In this document: positions 43,795 to 56,000 of the stretch, piece after piece
How positions within the stretch are numbered: the stretch's first letter is position 1
Layout: each line of letters starts with the position of its first letter
Assembly: GCA_036768485.1 (NCBI GenBank)
Contig: JAVLUZ010000154.1
Location: forward strand, 44,887,458-44,951,457
DNA from: Mermis nigrescens
Lineage: Eukaryota; Nematoda; Enoplea; Mermithida; Mermithidae
DNA: 64,000 nucleotides
Reading direction: 5' to 3'
Position numbers and translations under genes: made by a program
Notes under the pieces: model-generated
What the model was told of the DNA's origin: nothing
What the model saw: only the letters and a program-made list of their open reading frames with translations
The model's database searches: none

Positions 43795-44275
43795 TGAAGG
43801 CCAACCAACCTAGTCTGGTCAGCACAGCACAATGCCCATGCTCAAAAATTCAGCCCCTAGCTTACAATGGCCATGCCATGCTGCAAAACAGGGCGCTTTT
43901 ATTCAGCCACCTCAATAGCCCACACTTTTCTGCGTTCGACCAATTTTCCTATTTCCCAATATTTTTTGAGAGCCAGTGCATTTTTTGATTAAAATCTGGT
44001 AATGTCCGAGCATTGAAGAGAAAGATATATACATATATGTGGCAGTCACAATGAACGATTGATTTTGATGTTGGATTTCAATATTAGCTGAATAAAGTTG
44101 TTGCTCTTTGTTTCGTGTCTTGCAGCTGTTGGAAGTATTCCCGGCTACTGTATACAGCTCTAGTTGTCATTTCCATAAAAAAAACCCAATAAAATCCCAA
44201 TGAACCAAAAAATCAACAAAAAAACCAAAAACCCAAAATTCAAAATTTTCAAATCTGGGTTTTTTCTATCCCTGA
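43795..44275. other. no recognised gene
   Basis: Between the LINE 3' end and the Merlin region. There is an A-rich stretch 'aaaaaaaacccaataaaatcccaatgaaccaaaaaatc' at 44177-44240. No convincing coding exon. Confidence 0.4.
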
Positions 44276-44280
44276 GACCA

Positions 44281-44480
44281 ACCAATTGGGGCACTTCTGG
44301 AGTTTAGGTGGTAAAGAAATTGTTTTTCGACATGAGAATTTTTTATCAATTATGGGTAAGCCAAGGGCGCTGATCACGGATATACTATTAGTTTTGCACC
44401 CATACTAATATTTCTTACTTAAAATGCATGAAAGGTAATGTTACTCATATTATATACTCACTAGTACACAGCTTTTGTGC
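44281..44480 (-). repeat. Merlin-associated ~190-bp repeat, left copy
   Basis: Begins ACCAATTGGGGCACTTCTGG and includes 'gggcgctgatcac', 'atatactattagt' and 'aaaatgc.tgaaaggtaa.gttactca'. It recurs inverted at 48173-48353. It adjoins the 3' side of the Merlin transposase remnant, so it is probably that element's 3' terminal region. Confidence 0.75.
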
Positions 44481-44585
44481 AACTTTTATTAATGAGATTG
44501 ATAGGATAAGTCCTTCAAAGTGCAAAAATTGAACAAAGTAAAAATTGTCCATGATGCTTATCGTCAATAGCAGCTTCAGGGTAAA

Positions 44586-45487
44586 CTAATCGAACGTGCT
44601 CAATAAAATGGTGAACGGATTTAGACCAAAATGCTGTCGCCAGAGAAATTCTGCCAAATAGTTTGTGAGCATTGCACAGTGTGTGTCAAAACGTCGCTTG
44701 TTTTTTCCCTTTGCTTTTTGCCATACTGATTTGACGTGATTTGTAGTAGCGTGCTTAATAGGGTCGACAAAATTAATTGAATGATTGACAGTTAAGTGCT
44801 GGTAGCCTAGGTTGTTAAGGGCAATATAGGCCCCACATATCAGAAATTACGGTAGTAACAGGAAGAATAAACTACTGGATTATTGGTTATAAAGTTTGAG
44901 CATCTCGTCGGTCAACAGCAACCATAAAACTTTCTTTAGTTTCAACATCTTTATCTCCAAATACCCATTGTCCACGCACTACCTGACCTCGATTGTATTC
45001 TCAGTGTACAAAGCAGCTTTCATCTATTTCTACAGTATGGCCTACTCCTCCCAGCTGAATGGGATTCTGAACAAAATATTCGAGGCATATATCTCGACAA
45101 AATTGTTTCCAATAATTGTTTTGTCGCTTAATTCCAATTCACGCATCAAAAATGAATGTTTATCGATTTTGTATGACCAACAATAAGCCAAAATAAGAAT
45201 ATCAGAAATTGCCAGATAACTAGCACTAAAAAACGAATCTTTTCTAACAGGACACGTTTTCAGCAAGCATGACCGGCTGAACAATGCCAAATAGAACCAT
45301 CTATCCCTGGTCTATTTTCCAATCGCATGTCATTGCATCCCATGCAATTACCATTCTCGCAAACCACTGCACGTTTTAAAAGACCATGATCACGTCCCCA
45401 TTGGATGGCTTCAGGAACTGTTGCTGTGGCCAAGAATAGATTTTTGAGTCGAAATTCATCCACAAAAGCTCGAATTATATTTGCCAT
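44586..45487 (-). pseudogene. Merlin-type (IS1595/ISXO2-like) transposase, frameshifted
   Basis: ATG at 45487; stop at 44586-44588. In order: a zinc-ribbon part with CENGNCMGCNDMRL and GSIWHC, then KTCPVRKDSFF after a frameshift near 45262, a helical segment SDILILAYCWSYKIDKHSF, then after a second shift near 45120 the DDE part GHTVEIDESCF, YNRGQVVRGQWVFG and MVAVDRRDAQTL, and finally VISDMWGAYIALNNLGYQH, VNHSINFVDP, TNHVKSVWQ and YLAEFLWR. The D of VEID, the D of ISDMW and the E-bearing region fit the ISXO2-like domain found in eukaryotic Merlin elements. Two stops (for example after SCFVH) and two frameshifts show it is inactive. Confidence 0.9.
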
Positions 45488-45639
45488 TCTAGGACAACAA
45501 ATGCAACCAAACCCAAAAAAACAACAGCAATGTAAATATATTGTAATGTTTAAACCGTGTTACAGAAAAACAGCGCATTACACATTCACACGCATTACAC
45601 GTTCACAATAGCGCATTACACATTCACAAAAGAAATATT

Positions 45640-45770
45640 AATTTGGGTGCAATCCTGTTGAACGACGAGGTGCTCAAACTTTATTACCAACCAATAATTC
45701 AGGAATTTATTGCGACAGAGACGGAATTAATACAATACCTACAAATTTGGTCAAATTAAAAAAAGAAAGA
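45640..45770 (+). pseudogene. second Merlin transposase fragment, opposite strand
   Basis: Plus-strand frames read VERRGAQTL and then, after a shift, PIIQEFIATETELIQ and IWSN, which matches the DRRDAQTL ... ISDMW section of the minus-strand copy. The DNA 45658-45702 is an inverted near-copy of 44875-44916. So two Merlin copies lie head to head. Confidence 0.65.
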
Positions 45771-48172
45771 ATCAGAGTAAATACACTAAAATGTCGTCAA
45801 TGCAATGAAATATAATATCAATAATCTGCGCAAGGACTATAACGGCGGTTTGCACTTACTTATAGTCTATGCAGTGATCATACAGGGTCAGATTTTCACC
45901 CCCGATCGGGGTCGGGGTCGGGGATGAAAAACCCCAGTTTTTGGGGTCGAAGTCGGGATTGAAGATTAACAACTAACATTGCATGATTGCATACCAATTT
46001 GAAAAGGATAAAAACGATACCTTCACTTGTTTGTAGAGCATACGAATAAAGCTGGTTATGTTCAACATTTTATTTTCATTCCAAGTTCAAGCATGGTTTT
46101 AGCAATTTAGCATCACTTTCAATTTTAATCACTAATCGCCCTCGCTTTTTCGTATTCTTCCACATTTTTTTTCATAACGGTTTTCTATGGCGCACTGATT
46201 GTTGAGGAGCCAATGGCGCGAAGCGCCGAAAATTTTCGAAATTTTTACCGTTTTCATGTAGAATTCACGCCTTTTTATTGACAAACAGTTCGGAAATCAT
46301 AAGTGGCGCAAGGCATCAAGAAATTCAGTCATATTTTACCGCCCTAAGACAATAATCGGCGGTGCTAAGCGCAGGAAAATTTTGACGTTTCTACTCTTTA
46401 AACTCAATTTATACCGCTTAAATCATACAGAACAGATAAACTAATAGCGGCGCGAAGCGCCGAAAATTTTTAAAAATTCCTAATCCTTTTACCTTTTCTG
46501 TCCTCCTAAAAATTTCTTTCAACATGTAGAACGAGATTGTATGGCTGGGGGTCTGGGGTGGCGCGCTCAAGCGCCATCAGCGAGGTCCAGAGCAGAACCC
46601 CTAAAAATTTTGTAAAAAAGCACTCTAATTTTTAATTAGTAAAGTTAAAATTTTCGCAAATTGGCAAAATCTCGCTTCTGAATTAAGTCCAAAAAACTTA
46701 AAATTGATGAACACCTACACTGCACAAAACTTGTGAGCTGAAATGCGTTTTTCGACCTCTGCTAAGTATGTAGCGCAGCAACGGGTCGCAACCAATAAGT
46801 CATTAAAAGTTGTATCAATGAGAATTTTGTTCTTACCATTTTCATGCCCATTTGTGGCCTTCTTATTAACTAGTTCAGAAAACATAAAATGCGCAAAAAC
46901 ACAAGAAAATTTGGCCTTTCCTTTCATTTAAAATAGAATTATGTGTCCTTGTAAAGAAAGATAGACAAAGCAGAGAATAGATAAATTGGTACGCAAACAT
47001 TTTCGCACTTTTAATATTATGTTCAACAAGCTTGTGCAGTTTCATTCAATGAACTAATAGTGCATTAAGTCACTAAAGTGCTGCGAAGTGCTGGATTATT
47101 TAAACAGATTCAAGCTTTTAAATTCATTGGATCTGTATAACAATAAATAATAATGACTCGGCGCGAAGCGCCGGAAAATTTTGACGTTTGTGCCTTTTTA
47201 AACATGTTCTGGACACATTGCGCCAGAAAAATCAATATAATTTCTGAAAAATTCCGGGAGGCATGTGCTTCCATTCCCCCGGCTACGCCTGTGATTCCGC
47301 AGTAATTTCGGTGCACTTCATAATGGAAAATATGCGGACATGTATGTACGTCTTAACAACATGGTGACCAGGCGTACTTTTTATGAAATATCGCGAGTGT
47401 CGAGTTTAACATATTAATTTTGCTGGTGAATGAATCGTCCTTGTTCCGAATTTATTTGCTATTTATACAATTCTTCTATGTACCAACAAATAAAATGCTA
47501 TATTTCACCCCAAAAAAGGTTCAACCCCGACTCGGAAAATCATGCCCCCGGTCGGGGGTCGGGGTCGGGGTTTAGGCCGGGGTTTTTCGGGGTCGGGGTC
47601 GGGGTCGGGGTCCCCGTACGATCACTGAGTCTACGGTAAAACTAATTTTCTCTAAGCGACTGCTGAAGAAGGGAAAGTTCGGGGGCATTTACAACTTCTT
47701 CTGGCAAATTATTCCAAAGAGGAGGGAGTCTATTTGCAAAACAATACATTTTCAAATCTAAGCGAGATTTAGGTATTTTTAGCTTTACCGAGTTAACTGA
47801 TCGAGTGATGCCATTACACACCGTGAACAACTCATTAAAATCGATGTCTATAAGACCATGGTAAATTTTATAGGCCATCGATAGATCATGACGGACTCGA
47901 CGTAAGTGAAGTGAGTCTAATTTAAGAAAATCTAATCGTTCACTATAGCTCAAGCCGGGAAAATTTAAGACCCTTCTAGTAAAGTATCTTTGAACTTTCT
48001 CAATACTTTTCACGTCTTGCTTTTTGTGTGGTGACCAAATAACCGTGCAATATTCTAGTAAAGTCGGATATACGTTTTATAAGCCATAACTAGCAGTTCA
48101 GCATTTTTAGCCTTAAATGCAAATGCTCGAAAAATCAATGACATCCTAAAATATGCACTTTTAACTAGGTAT
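45690..48172 (-). pseudogene. second LINE fragment, reverse transcriptase C-terminus and 3' UTR, split by element K
   Basis: From 48172 downwards: a decayed AKNAELLVMAYKTYIR block, then CTVIWSPHKKQDV and, in one clean frame (48013-47642), IEKVQRYFTRRVLNFPGLSY, ERLDFLKLDSLHLRRVRHDL, AYKIYHGLIDIDFNELF and PPLWNNLPEEVVNAPEL to a stop. This is the C-terminal end of a Jockey/CR1-like polymerase, a different lineage from the plus-strand LINE. A 3' UTR-like stretch continues beyond element K towards 45690 with AATAAA words. Confidence 0.82.
45872..47627. mobile_element. hAT-type element K with GGGTCG repeats, 1.76 kb
   Basis: Ends CAGTGATCATACAGGG and, reverse-complemented, CAGTGATCGTACGGGGAC. Flanks AGTCTATG (45864-45871) and AGTCTACG (47628-47635), seven of eight matching. 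Arrays of GGGGTC sit inside both ends (45905-45960 and 47545-47615). It contains three exact hairpin motifs (46215, 46449, 47160) but no transposase frame. It is inserted just beyond the stop codon of the minus-strand LINE. Confidence 0.82.
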
Positions 48173-48353
48173 ATTCTTCCTATAAGTGAGTAACGTTACC
48201 TTTCACGCATTTTAAGTAAAAATATTAATATGGGTGAAGCACTAATAGTATATTCGTGATCAGCGCCCTCAGTTTAACCACAATTGAGGAAAAAATTCCT
48301 ATTTCGAAAAAAAAATTTCGCACCACCTAAACTCCAGAAGTGCCCCAATTGGT
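48173..48353 (+). repeat. Merlin-associated ~190-bp repeat, right inverted copy
   Basis: Reverse complement of 44281-44480 with moderate divergence, ending AAGTGCCCCAATTGGT. Either the far inverted terminal repeat of one Merlin element or the 3' end of the second, oppositely oriented copy. Confidence 0.75.
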
Positions 48354-48359
48354 GCACGT

Positions 48360-49560
48360 TATAAGCTGAAAACTCGCTCTCTAAAACACACTTTCGCATT
48401 TCGAAAATTTTCCGATGAACGGACACAGAAATAATTCAGGCAGACAGTTTTGGACACATTTATCGATTCGATCGATCGATTTTCTACAGTAGGAAAAAAC
48501 GATTGAAGATTTTCCAGATCATCTGACTTTGTTATTACCTCTTCTATTCACGAAACTTTTTGCGTGAAAAATCAATTCTCATCCTTCAAGCAAAAAGCTA
48601 CAAGAGTAATTTTTAGGCAGCCTAGAATATTACAATTTCAAGTAGTGGAATTTAATATGCACTTTATTTGTCATGCAAATTTTCGTGATTACTACTTCAG
48701 TCTAAACCGCTTTTGTAATCGACTTATATTTATGCGAAGATTGTAATCTGTGCACGAGGTTTCATGCAATAGACTATGATACGCCTGCCAATTACATATA
48801 TTGACCCCTTATACTCTAACCAACTTGAATAAGTGCATATGAGAACGATTTGGAAAGTCCATTCACACTTAGAAAACATCAACTTACTACAATACGTCTG
48901 CACAGTTTCCAACGATATCGTTGTAGCAGGAAATCTGAGTTTGTTCAGAAGACGTCTTCAAGGCATTGATTATTCTAAATACCTCCTTTTACACCCTAAA
49001 CAATGAAGAAATTTTAGTATATTTACCTTTCTTGTTCAATCGGAGCATTTTTCTTTGCTAGTTTCCTTCTTTTATTTTATACTTCAGGTCATATATTCAT
49101 ATGTAAGGTGGGCAGCGTCAAAATTCTGAGGGGTGCAAGTAGCTAAAGAAATTTCTATCTTCGTCTCGAACCCTTTAAACTAAAACGATCACAGATCAAG
49201 AAATATTGCGTTAAAAGAGAAAAAATTGAGTTTTGTGCTTTTGCAACCCTCTACATTATACAACTAATTGGACTGCACAGAAACCAAAACTGCCTTAGAT
49301 AAGCTGAAGGTCACGCAAAGAGTAAAATTCACGTATACTTTACACTTTTGTGTAACAACCATTATGTGTAAAGAAATTTTAAGGTCAGATTCGTTATCTA
49401 CAACTTGGGGGCAACATTAATAAAATCGGCCCTCCGCAAATTATTTGATTTTAACGGTTTACACTTTACACAATCATTGCTAACTCGGTATTGAGTGTAA
49501 ACAAAAAACACGGGCATCGAATTTTCTAATTATCCATCGATTGAAAAATCGCACCTCCCA
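48360..49560. other. intergenic, no gene recognised
   Basis: AT-rich DNA. A family B fragment ('ggtgggcagcgtcaaaattctgaggggtgcaag') is at 49109-49141. Short repeated 'tttacacttt' words at 49334-49480 may be an old element. Possible promoter of the HMG gene is downstream of this. Confidence 0.4.
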
Positions 49561-50021
49561 GGTGTGTGCCGTTGTTGCTGTGAGGGGGACACAAATTTCG
49601 CACTCGCTGTGATAAACATACAAGAAAAAAGGATGGCTATGTATATTATAGGTAGCGCTATCGCGCTACCTGTCGGGCCAAAGCGTTCTTACCTGATTTC
49701 ATGTGTTTTATACGTCTTATGTATTGTCAGTATTTTATATGGCTGAATACCTTTTTTATCTATCGTTTAACCAGGTTAAAAATATACAAAAGAATCTTAC
49801 AACACCGGTGATAACTCGTCGTTTTTCACAAGTTTAAAGCGTTTACTGTCATTAAAAAATTTTATAAATGACCTGTTGCAAACTAAATCCGTTTAAACTT
49901 TAAACACAAGTGTGTCAGTAGTATTCTCTGTTTACCAAAGTAAGTCGTATGCGTTTGCGCTGTTCCTTCTTTTTGCTAAGAACAGTATTGTTCAGTCGTT
50001 AAGTGATCAACTACCAAAGTG

Positions 50022-53000
50022 ATGGCAAATTGGCTTATGAATTATAAATGGGATCGCAGGCCGCCAAGGAAGCTTCGCACGGCATATTCATATTTTGTAA
50101 AAGAAAATTATAACAGAATGAGACGTCGTCTCTCAACAAGGTACGTTATTACTCTGTTTCTAAACAATTTTAGGCACTTCTAAAAACATTATCAATTTTT
50201 ATTCGTTTTTTACCTTCATTTTGCCTCATTTTCCCGGGGCGGATTACTACTCATGCGCATATTTCCGTCCCTTAATCAATGGCCAGTGGCAGCTTCCATG
50301 TTGCGTTAGTAAGTAACTTACCTTGCTGTTCTTTTTTGTGATATGCCGTTTACCTTGTGCTAAGTGGAATAAACGTTTTTCTTCTTTTAAATTTGTTACA
50401 GAAGTACATAATATGCAGGGTTTTTGGGCCAACCCGTAAATCCTACTAGTGTTTCCCCCGGTGGAGAAACGTTTCTCCCATCAAAATTTCCCCGGAGGGA
50501 GAAACGCCCTCCCGGGAGAAACGTTTCTCCCATCAAAATTTTCCCGGTGGGAGAAACGTTTCTCCCGGGAGAAACGTTTCTCCGGGTGTGGTTACCTATG
50601 CTTATCATGGTTTCGCCGTTTCTGGCTCCCGGTTTGGTTACCTATGAATTTAAAATTGCATTTTAAGCTTTAGCTCTAAATTCTCTACTAGGATTTGTTA
50701 CAAAAATTTATGAAGAATGTTATGCACACCTGGGCGTGGGGGTTTGGGGGTATGCACCCCCCCAGAAACCAAAATACCCCCCCAAGAAATCAAAATACCC
50801 CCCCAGAATTCAATTTTTGAAAAATTTTTTTCGTTTTTTTCGCAATTTTTTGATGCCAATGGATAGTGCTTGATGAGAAACGTCGAAAAATGGTGTTTTT
50901 ATTGCCCTAACACCATTTTTAAGGCCATTTTTGACTTTCAAAAAATCTTGCACCCCCCAGAATTTTTTTTGCTGCCCACGTATGATGTTATGCTGAAAAA
51001 AACGTTTTAAAAATTAACGATATATAAATAACGTTAATGTTTGACAAAGCTAGTATCAGGTCTTTAAAACTAGCAATCGAGACTTTACAAGAGTAAAGTC
51101 CAATACATATTTGTTTGCTTTTTTGGTACAATTTTGCAAAAAGTGAAACGTGCGTTCTAGATCCAGAATTCTTCTAAAACATATATAGAGTTTTGGCGCA
51201 AAAAATTTTTTAGAAATTTTTAACCAAAATTGAGTTGGTCACTGATAATTTTATAACAAATGCACGTGGCCTGCTGAAGCTTCTCGGGAGACAAATATTA
51301 ACAATAAATGAGAAAAAATTTCATTTGGCACATTCGATTAATCTTGCTGTAAAGTTACAGTAAGTGGGACTCACAATGACATATATCAGCTTCGACAGAC
51401 AGACACTAACGGAACTGATCGACGAAGTCGTTGAAATTTTTTTAACAGAAATTTGTAGGCTCAATCGTTTGCTTTTCGAGTTTGCAATATTGTTACTCCA
51501 TATGCAAAGTTTCATTGGTTAATTTTAAGTATGCGTTAGAGTATACTTTTTGATAATGTTCCGCTTTTTAAACACCCTGTACAACAACAACAACAACAAC
51601 AACAATTTATTCGCTAAGTCAAAAGAAAATATTAACATACATGGATAGGACGAATGAACGAAAATGAAAATACATGAAAGACAAAACAAATTAAGTATGA
51701 CGAAGCAGGGTAAACGTAAATTATTTCAACCAATTAATCATTTTTTTAAAAATAGACTCTTGAAGCTGCAGCTAGAGATTTCGTAAGCTAAATTGAGCGC
51801 GCTAGCCGTTTTTGCTTTCAGGTATAATCACTTGATAAGGAATTCAGAACTTGAGGAAGACTGAATAAAATCCAGCAGCAATACATCGTTCGGTGTGTAT
51901 CCAACTTTGTATTACTTAAGTTCTTGCAAAAAAACTACCTACCAATTTTTCTGGAAGCGACTTTGCGTTGAAAATTTACTGCGGCCTCTGCTAATATAAA
52001 TCAAAACTTTCAGGCATTCAAAAGATCTTTTCGAAGTGTTGGGACAAATATGGCGCAACTTAGGCCCAGAAGAGCGCTTGTCTTACAGAATTCAAGAATT
52101 AAAAGATAGAAAACATCAAGTAGAAGCAAACATTGAATGGAATCGTTATTTCCAAGGACGTGTGCCGCGAATGCGACGTCGCAGGAACCCAATCGATTAT
52201 CCTTTAAGGACCCGCTGTCCATATGTTTGGTTCGTCCGCGTAAACTATCCAAAGGTATTACAAGGACGTAACGATTTAATTTCGGCGGGGGAGGGGGTAA
52301 TTGAAGTCCTATATCTCGCCAAAAATCAGGAGATACATGAAAATAATGGCATTTTTGAGCATTTCTCAACGAGCTCTTATCCTATGGTAAAGATAAAAAT
52401 TTTGAAAAATCGAGAAATTCTTTTGCTCGATTCCAAAATTGGATATACAAGATCTATCATTTAATTTATCATGTAACCTATCTGTATGACTGATTTCTCT
52501 CTCAATACTGAGTCCAAGTTTGACTCAAAAACATTTCGAAATCCTTGTCTTTGTATTTAATCTTGCGACTATCCAAAGGAAACTAATGCAAAAAATAATA
52601 AATGGGCGCGAAGCTCCCGAAAACTTTTGACATATCACCATTTTAAAGTTAAATCTGGGCCTCTAAGGTAAGAAATATAATCGAAAATAAAAAATCCGGC
52701 GCGAAACGTCTGAAAATTAGAGCTCAGTAGCTCAAAAGTATGCTAAAAACGTGTTTTGGCTATCTTTTTTGGTAGACTTCGAGAATTTTTGATTTTGTCC
52801 TTTGGAGACCCTTGTGAAAAGTTAAAATATTTTTATTTCGGGAGGGGGCGCCCCCCTTTCCTGCTCCGGCTGGTTACGCCCCTGTGCATACATATGAATT
52901 TTACATTTAATTGGTGATGAAGAGATGAGGATGGATAGGTACATATCTAAGTATGTTCCTTGAAATGATTTTTGCTTTCTTGACGAATGAAAGTTGGAAG

Positions 53001-56000
53001 TTGTGCTTCTGTAATTTTTTCGGCGCTTGAGACTAATGCTTTGGTAGGCTTTGCTCCTAGTGCACAAAATTGGAAATAGCAAAGCATGTAAATACAATCA
53101 ATAATTGACTTTTCGCCTGAATCCCACTAATTTTCTTGGCGCTTCGCGCCAGATTTCCGCTCACTGTTACAGTTTCACCATAGAGTTTACGAGAATTTTG
53201 TAATTTTTTGAGGATTTTGCACTAACAATTATTTTGAATTAAATTTTACGATGTAATTTGACGAGAAAACGAAAATTTTACCGTGAAGAGCGAATTTTCG
53301 GACCTATTTTTGACTCTTTGGGGAAAAGCCTCTTACGAAAATCCCGGATCCACATCCACGTGTGAAATGTTTACAATTGCATAGGGCAATCCGTCATGAT
53401 TTTTTGAACTTTTGTCTCATCCAGACCCCTAGAATTAGGTTGCTGCCAATGTATATGGTTACATTATCCCAAATAAATTCAGTGACGCAATTTGGGCGCA
53501 AAGCGCCAATGTTTTGATGAATTTTCAGATGAGTCCTTGCCAAACAAATCTCACCATAACGCAAAATTTTGTTTACACTTTAAAAGTACTTCAGTTATCG
53601 CATTAAACGAAAAACGCCAATGCACTAAACAATAAAATGCAGTAGATACATAAAGAAACTACGTCTTCCAGAAAAAACAAAAAGTTGTGTAAACGTCATT
53701 TATTATTCTTTGCATAAATCTTGTAAATCTGAAGCTAAAAGATGATTTAGACCGTATAAAAATTAATTATTTGCGTTTCAGAAAGGCATTAGCTCAGCAG
53801 ACAGGTCGAAAAATAATTTTTACTTGAGCCCATATAATGGCACTTCACAAAAAAATTTTAGGGCTGATTCCCAGAATTCTCACGCGGTAAATATATACGC
53901 AGTACCTCGAAGAAAAATTTAGTATTTAGAATAAAAAAAGTAATTATAGATTTATTTTCTTTATCTGAGGGAATGATGTGACCTATTTGTAGTCTCGTGT
54001 CGTAGTGACCATAGGTGCACAGCATGACCGATCTGGGAGGTCAACCGATCTACGAGGGGGTCAAAAGTTGAGCTTTTTTGGGCCAAAATGACTTCAAAAG
54101 CTGATATAACCGCTAAAATAGCGTTAAAACTACATTACACAGTTTCTGGTCAATCTGAAGCACTTTGGAAGAAAACTTTCAATTTTCATCTGTTTTTGGC
54201 CTCCATTAGGCCTCATTTTCATCACAAAATTTTCCATTTCTCCATTCTGGGGGAATAGGACCCCTGAACCCCCATATGCATCTCTGGTAGTGACTATCAC
54301 CGCTTCCACAAGGCCCGAATTTACATATTCAGGTGCAAATGGCTTGCGCGCGTACACTTTACAGTCGCTCAATCGATCTTAAACCTTAGATAATAATACT
54401 TATGCATATTATGCTTTGTTGACGGATTACACTGATTTTCTAGCTGAAAAACGTGTATAAAGATTGGTCGCAACAGGAAATTTTCGAAGAATTAGGAACC
54501 TTTTGGAGAAACATGACTGAAGAAGAACGTGTGCCTTATGTGTAAGCATTCATTGCTCGTTCATTATTTGCTCTTATTCATTCTTCGCTTATTTTCATGG
54601 TCAGGTTTCTATGAAGTATGGCTAAAGCCAGGCTTAAACCTGCACATGATATGAGTGTTCAATTTTGATGTCTACGTTTCAACATTGTCGTTAAGTTTGA
54701 GTCTGGCTTAATCCTGCGCATATGGAAACCGGCTTAAGCCAGACTTTAACCTGACCATGTATTTTTAAACATTGAACTCTGGCTTAAACCTGGTTTAAGC
54801 TTGAATATATAGAAACCGGGCACAGATTTATAGGGGTAGCATTTACATCCATTCAAAATTTTTTTCTATTTTTTGACACTTATATTAGGCAGCATCTGCC
54901 ATTCAAGGTGATACAAAGTTTTAACGAGAGAAATACCTACCTATAGGCAGGCCCTTATCCAGGATTCGGTCAAGGGAAGGACGGACCCAACATAAATTGG
55001 TCTATATCTCAGGAAATTTGTCGGAATAGCTCGCACAAACCGCATTTTTCGACGTTTTTCGACATGCTCTATTCATTACGATCACACGTTGGCGTGGGGA
55101 GGGGCTTTGTTGGGTATGCACTCCACCAGAAGACTGAATACCCCCAGAAACCAAAATAACCCCCATCCAGAATTCAATTTTTGAAATTTTTTTTGTTTTT
55201 CGCAATTTTTGATGCCAATGGATAGTACTCGAAGAGAAACGTTTAAAAATGGTGTTTTTAAGCCATATCACCATTTTTAAGACAATTCTTTGACCTTTGA
55301 AAAATCTTGCACCTCCCAGAATTTTGGTGCTGCCCACCTATTATTACGATCATAAAATTCAAACTTTTCAAAAAATTTTGTGTTCTCACTCAAAGTGCTG
55401 TAAAAAGTGTCATTTCTTGGTCGCACTTGAACCACAATTATGTGAAATACTTCATATCTGACGCGAAGCGCTGAAAATTTGAAGATTTTACGTCAAGGAC
55501 ATGCACTTTTTCTATCTTTTCGTGCATTATCTTGCCCTTCCAAAAATTTCCGGTCAAGGGGGGGTCGGCCGCTCCCCCTCCCCCTAAACACGGCCTGCCG
55601 CCTATAGGTGGTTTGCTCGTTCATATGCCATGGGAGGATTTAAAAGGGTGATGGAGGACTGTTGCCCCTATTCATTCAAAGTAGTTGACGAAATGTACGG
55701 TGGATATTTTTGTTAAAAGATTTTCGACCATTTTTTCGTGAATTCTTCAATGCACTCAGCCTTTGTATCGGATAATGTCAGTGGCCTATTGCATGTATTT
55801 ATAAGCAAAAAAATTATGGCTCCTGCAATGATTTCTGTAGCAAAAACATGCTGATTTCAACATAATATATTCAGATTTCCAGCTAAAAAAATGTGGCACC
55901 TCGCAAGATCTTTTCTGATTTGTATACTGTTGCAAGCTTACGAGTACAAGTAATAAAAAATAGTATTAATCTTAGTTGTTTCGCAAATTTTTCAACGCTG

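Noticed and set aside
49564..49746. 60-codon hydrophobic plus-strand frame upstream of the HMG gene
   Set aside because: No homology visible, contains a palindrome (GGTAGCGCTATCGCGCTACC), and is likely non-coding.
54290..54372. Minus-strand peptide SDCKVYARKPFAPEYVNSGLVEA
   Set aside because: No ATG, short, runs straight into a family C repeat and lies in an intron of the opposite-strand HMG gene.
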